DNA of 8,641 nt from Hyphomicrobiales bacterium (GTDB lineage: Bacteria > Pseudomonadota > Alphaproteobacteria > Rhizobiales > Beijerinckiaceae), in assembly GCA_028290125.1 (NCBI GenBank), contig JAQGKM010000094.1, positions 1 through 8,641 of the forward strand. Reading direction: 5' to 3'. Shown here one piece after another: positions 7,389 to 8,641 of the stretch; within the stretch, counting starts at the first letter, position 1, and every line of letters begins with the position of its first letter. The translations under genes and the position numbers were made by a program. A model generated the notes under the pieces. That model saw only the letters and a list, made by a program, of their open reading frames with translations, searched no databases and was not told the origin of the DNA.

Positions 7389-7486
7389 GGTAGTCATCGG
7401 CACGCAAAGAGCCTGACGCTTTGTTGAACCGGAACTCCGGAGCGTCGCCGCCTATTGTCGTCCCGCACTCGCAGGGAGAACGCTTC

Positions 7487-7705
7487 ATGGCGATCAAGGG
7501 AATGCAGCGCGACCGGACCGGACATATCGGCCCGGACGAATGGAAGAACGACAAGCAGAACCAGCAGCGTGGCGCGCATGAGAAGGGCGAGCAGGCCGTC
7601 GCGGCAGCGCTGGCCGATCCGGACGCGCAGGACGATGCGACTGACGAGACCGACGGGAACCGGGGCTCCGCGCCGGACACGGTGAAGACCGACAAGGGCG
7701 GCTGA
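7487..7705 (+). CDS. Small hydrophilic, probably disordered protein of unknown function
   Basis: 72-residue protein that I do not recognise. The ATG at 7487 has GGGAG about 8 bases upstream; a longer reading from 7421 lacks a ribosome-binding site. It starts MAIKGMQRDRTGHIGPDEWKNDK; the middle is Gln/Glu/Lys/Ala-rich, and the second half (ALADPDAQDDATDETDGNRG) is strongly acidic. It has almost no hydrophobic residues, no cysteine, no signal peptide and no membrane segment, and ends in KGG. Composition is that of a hydrophilin-like or stress-related disordered protein, but this is inference from composition only. A -10-like CTATTGT (7452-7458) lies about 30 bases upstream, with no convincing -35. 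The stop codon lies in the loop of a GC hairpin. Confidence 0.7.
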   Translation: MAIKGMQRDRTGHIGPDEWKNDKQNQQRGAHEKGEQAVAAALADPDAQDDATDETDGNRGSAPDTVKTDKGG

Positions 7706-7713
7706 GGCCGCCC
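7696..7713. terminator. GC hairpin between convergent genes
   Basis: GGGCGGC (7696-7702) and GCCGCCC (7707-7713) form a perfect 7-base-pair stem with the 4-base loop TGAG, which holds the stop codon of the small plus-strand gene. The convergent minus-strand gene ends 17 bases away at 7730. The position suits a bidirectional terminator, but there is no T-tract on either side, so it may only be a 3' end stabiliser. Confidence 0.4.
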
Positions 7714-7729
7714 CTGCAGCCGTCGCGTC

Positions 7730-8323
7730 TTACATCGGCGGCTTGACGCCGTCCTTGCTAACCTGTGCTCGGGTGGCGACCAGCTTCTCGCCTTCCTGCG
7801 TCGCGGCGACGAACACCGCCTCACCGGCCTTCAGGTCGGTGAGAGCGCCCGGCGCGGCTTGCGCCATCGCGGTTTCGGGAACGATCAGGACCTTCACCTT
7901 GCCGCTCTTGTAGTCGAGCGTCAGCTCCGTGCCGCCGGTCGAGCCGACGGTTGCTTCCACGTAGCCATTGTTCATCGTCGAGCCGGGCTTCAGATCGTGC
8001 GGCGAGAGGCCGTCGCGTGCGGTGGCGGAGATCGGATGAACTTCGAGCGCGATCTGCGCGCCGTCGGCCGGGCGCGTCACGGTGGTGACGCCGAGCTTCA
8101 TGCCGGGCTTCACATCCGACAGGCTGAACGGCTTGCTGGTCGAGACGCGCACGTCTGCGGGCATCGAGACCGAAACCTTCGCGCCTTCATAAGTCTCGAC
8201 CTTCAGGGTCGACCCGTCGAAAGCTTCGATCGTGCCGCGGATGTTCTTGTTCTGCTGGGCGAGCGCCGGCGTGGCGGCCAGTCCGAGCAGGACAAGACCT
8301 GCGAATGCGCGTGACATTACCAT
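7730..8323 (-). CDS. Secreted protein with two similar beta-rich halves (DUF5666-like)
   Basis: 197-residue exported protein of unknown function. The ATG at 8323 is preferred over the one at 8317 because GGGAGG lies about 6 bases before it. A signal peptide is clear (SRAFAGLVLLGLAATPALA, cleavage near residue 22). The mature protein has two halves of like pattern. Residues 28-98 read RGTIEAFDGSTLKVET, then a GAKVSVSM strand, SLSDVKPGMKLGV and a closing strand. Residues 120-188 read GYVEATVGSTGGTELTLDY, then SGKVKVLIVP, ALTDLKAGEAVFV and a closing strand. The pattern of G-x-(V/I)-x-(A/G) followed by strands and an L-x-D-(L/V)-K-x-G turn resembles the small beta-barrel domain annotated as DUF5666. 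It is probably periplasmic, since no lipobox or membrane anchor is seen. It starts 29 bases after the LysR stop on the same strand, so co-transcription with that regulator is possible. Confidence 0.85.
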   Translation of the reverse strand: MVMSRAFAGLVLLGLAATPALAQQNKNIRGTIEAFDGSTLKVETYEGAKVSVSMPADVRVSTSKPFSLSDVKPGMKLGVTTVTRPADGAQIALEVHPISATARDGLSPHDLKPGSTMNNGYVEATVGSTGGTELTLDYKSGKVKVLIVPETAMAQAAPGALTDLKAGEAVFVAATQEGEKLVATRAQVSKDGVKPPM

Positions 8324-8349
8324 TGGCGACCTCCCTGTTGACGGGCGGC

Positions 8350-8378
8350 AGCCTAGACCAGCTCTGGTGAAGCAGGAA
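8350..8378 (-). promoter_or_regulatory. Weak promoter candidate overlapping the LysR stop
   Basis: On the minus strand, TTCCTG (8378-8373), 17 bases, then TAGGCT (8355-8350). The -35 half is poor. The first three bases of the -10 are the TAG stop of the LysR gene. If real, the start near 8343 gives a leader of about 20 bases before the ATG at 8323. The alternative is simple read-through from the regulator gene. Confidence 0.22.
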
Positions 8379-8641
8379 GCGCGGCTATGGCCTTTGCCCC
8401 GTCGCGCAGCCGATCAAGAAAGCGCGACTGGAACGGGGTCGGCAGCCAGTTGGCGCGGACGGTGAGCCCGACTTGACGCGGCTCGTGCGGGATCGCCGGT
8501 TCGTCGAGCCCCGCCAGACGCCCGTCGAGCGCGACATGCCATCGCGACAGGATCGACAGACGGTCGCTGGTTTCCAGCAGCGAGGTGATCGTCGCGAGGC
8601 AATTGGTTTCGAACTGCACGCGGCCGGAGAGATTCCACGCC
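8353..8641 (-). CDS. LysR-type transcriptional regulator (C-terminal fragment, N-terminus outside window)
   Basis: The last 96 residues of a LysR-family regulator; the frame is open through the right edge, so the helix-turn-helix and most of the effector domain are missing from view. The visible part, RVQFETNCLATITSLLETSDRLSILSRWHVAL, then PRQVGLTVRANWLPTPFQSRFLDRLRDGAKAI, matches the end of LysR effector-binding domains. There, a helix after the ET-S segment is followed by a short strand pair and a final helix. A GTG at 8619 is internal and should not be taken as a start. The regulator's own targets cannot be told from this fragment. The gene just downstream on the same strand encodes the DUF5666-like secreted protein. 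Confidence 0.85.
   Translation of the reverse strand, partial: AWNLSGRVQFETNCLATITSLLETSDRLSILSRWHVALDGRLAGLDEPAIPHEPRQVGLTVRANWLPTPFQSRFLDRLRDGAKAIAALPASPELV

Noticed and set aside
6327..7403. 358-codon minus-strand frame opposite the third Bug gene
   Set aside because: Its translation is compositionally biased and lacks motifs. It fully overlaps a well-supported Bug gene in the other direction.
8353..8619. A complete 88-residue gene starting with GTG at 8619
   Set aside because: The frame continues unbroken to the right edge with LysR-like sequence before that codon, so GTG is an internal valine.

Overview
The window looks like chromosomal DNA from a GC-rich alphaproteobacterium, most likely Hyphomicrobiales (Bradyrhizobium-like or a relative). 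The evidence is the strong G/C third-position bias, three tripartite-tricarboxylate-type (Bug/TctC) binding proteins in under 9 kb, and promoter-like elements of alphaproteobacterial type. This placement is inference, because no rRNA or other marker gene is present. I saw no tRNA, rRNA, CRISPR array, insertion sequence or phage gene.

Left part (1-3310, minus strand): a compact operon read right to left. It encodes a maleate isomerase / Asp-Glu racemase-fold enzyme with two candidate catalytic cysteines, then a secreted Bug-type solute-binding protein, then a hydantoinase/oxoprolinase A subunit (HyuA) that runs off the left edge. The gaps are 54 and 7 bases. The set reads as capture plus ring-opening/isomerisation of an unidentified carboxylate or cyclic amide.

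Middle (3311-4523): a divergent control region with promoter candidates facing both ways, then a second Bug-type protein on the plus strand. It is a recognisable paralogue of the first, so a related binding protein is made from each side of one intergenic region. No TctA/TctB membrane subunits are visible.

Next (4524-6345): an intergenic stretch rich in symmetry (a 25-base dyad over a -35 element, then a hairpin with a T-rich tail), then a two-gene ABC transporter with ATG/TGA overlap. It resembles E. coli YadG/YadH (ABC-2 type).

Right part (6346-8641): a third Bug protein, of the classical subfamily; a small acidic hydrophilic protein of unknown function; and, convergent to it on the minus strand, a secreted protein built of two similar halves (DUF5666-like) that lies just downstream of the C-terminus of a LysR-type regulator entering from the right edge.

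Nothing here is a plainly new molecular system. The best leads are the isomerase-Bug-HyuA operon with its divergent Bug paralogue, the structured leader of the ABC operon, and the fact that all four CTAG tetranucleotides in the window sit in -10-like positions outside gene interiors.
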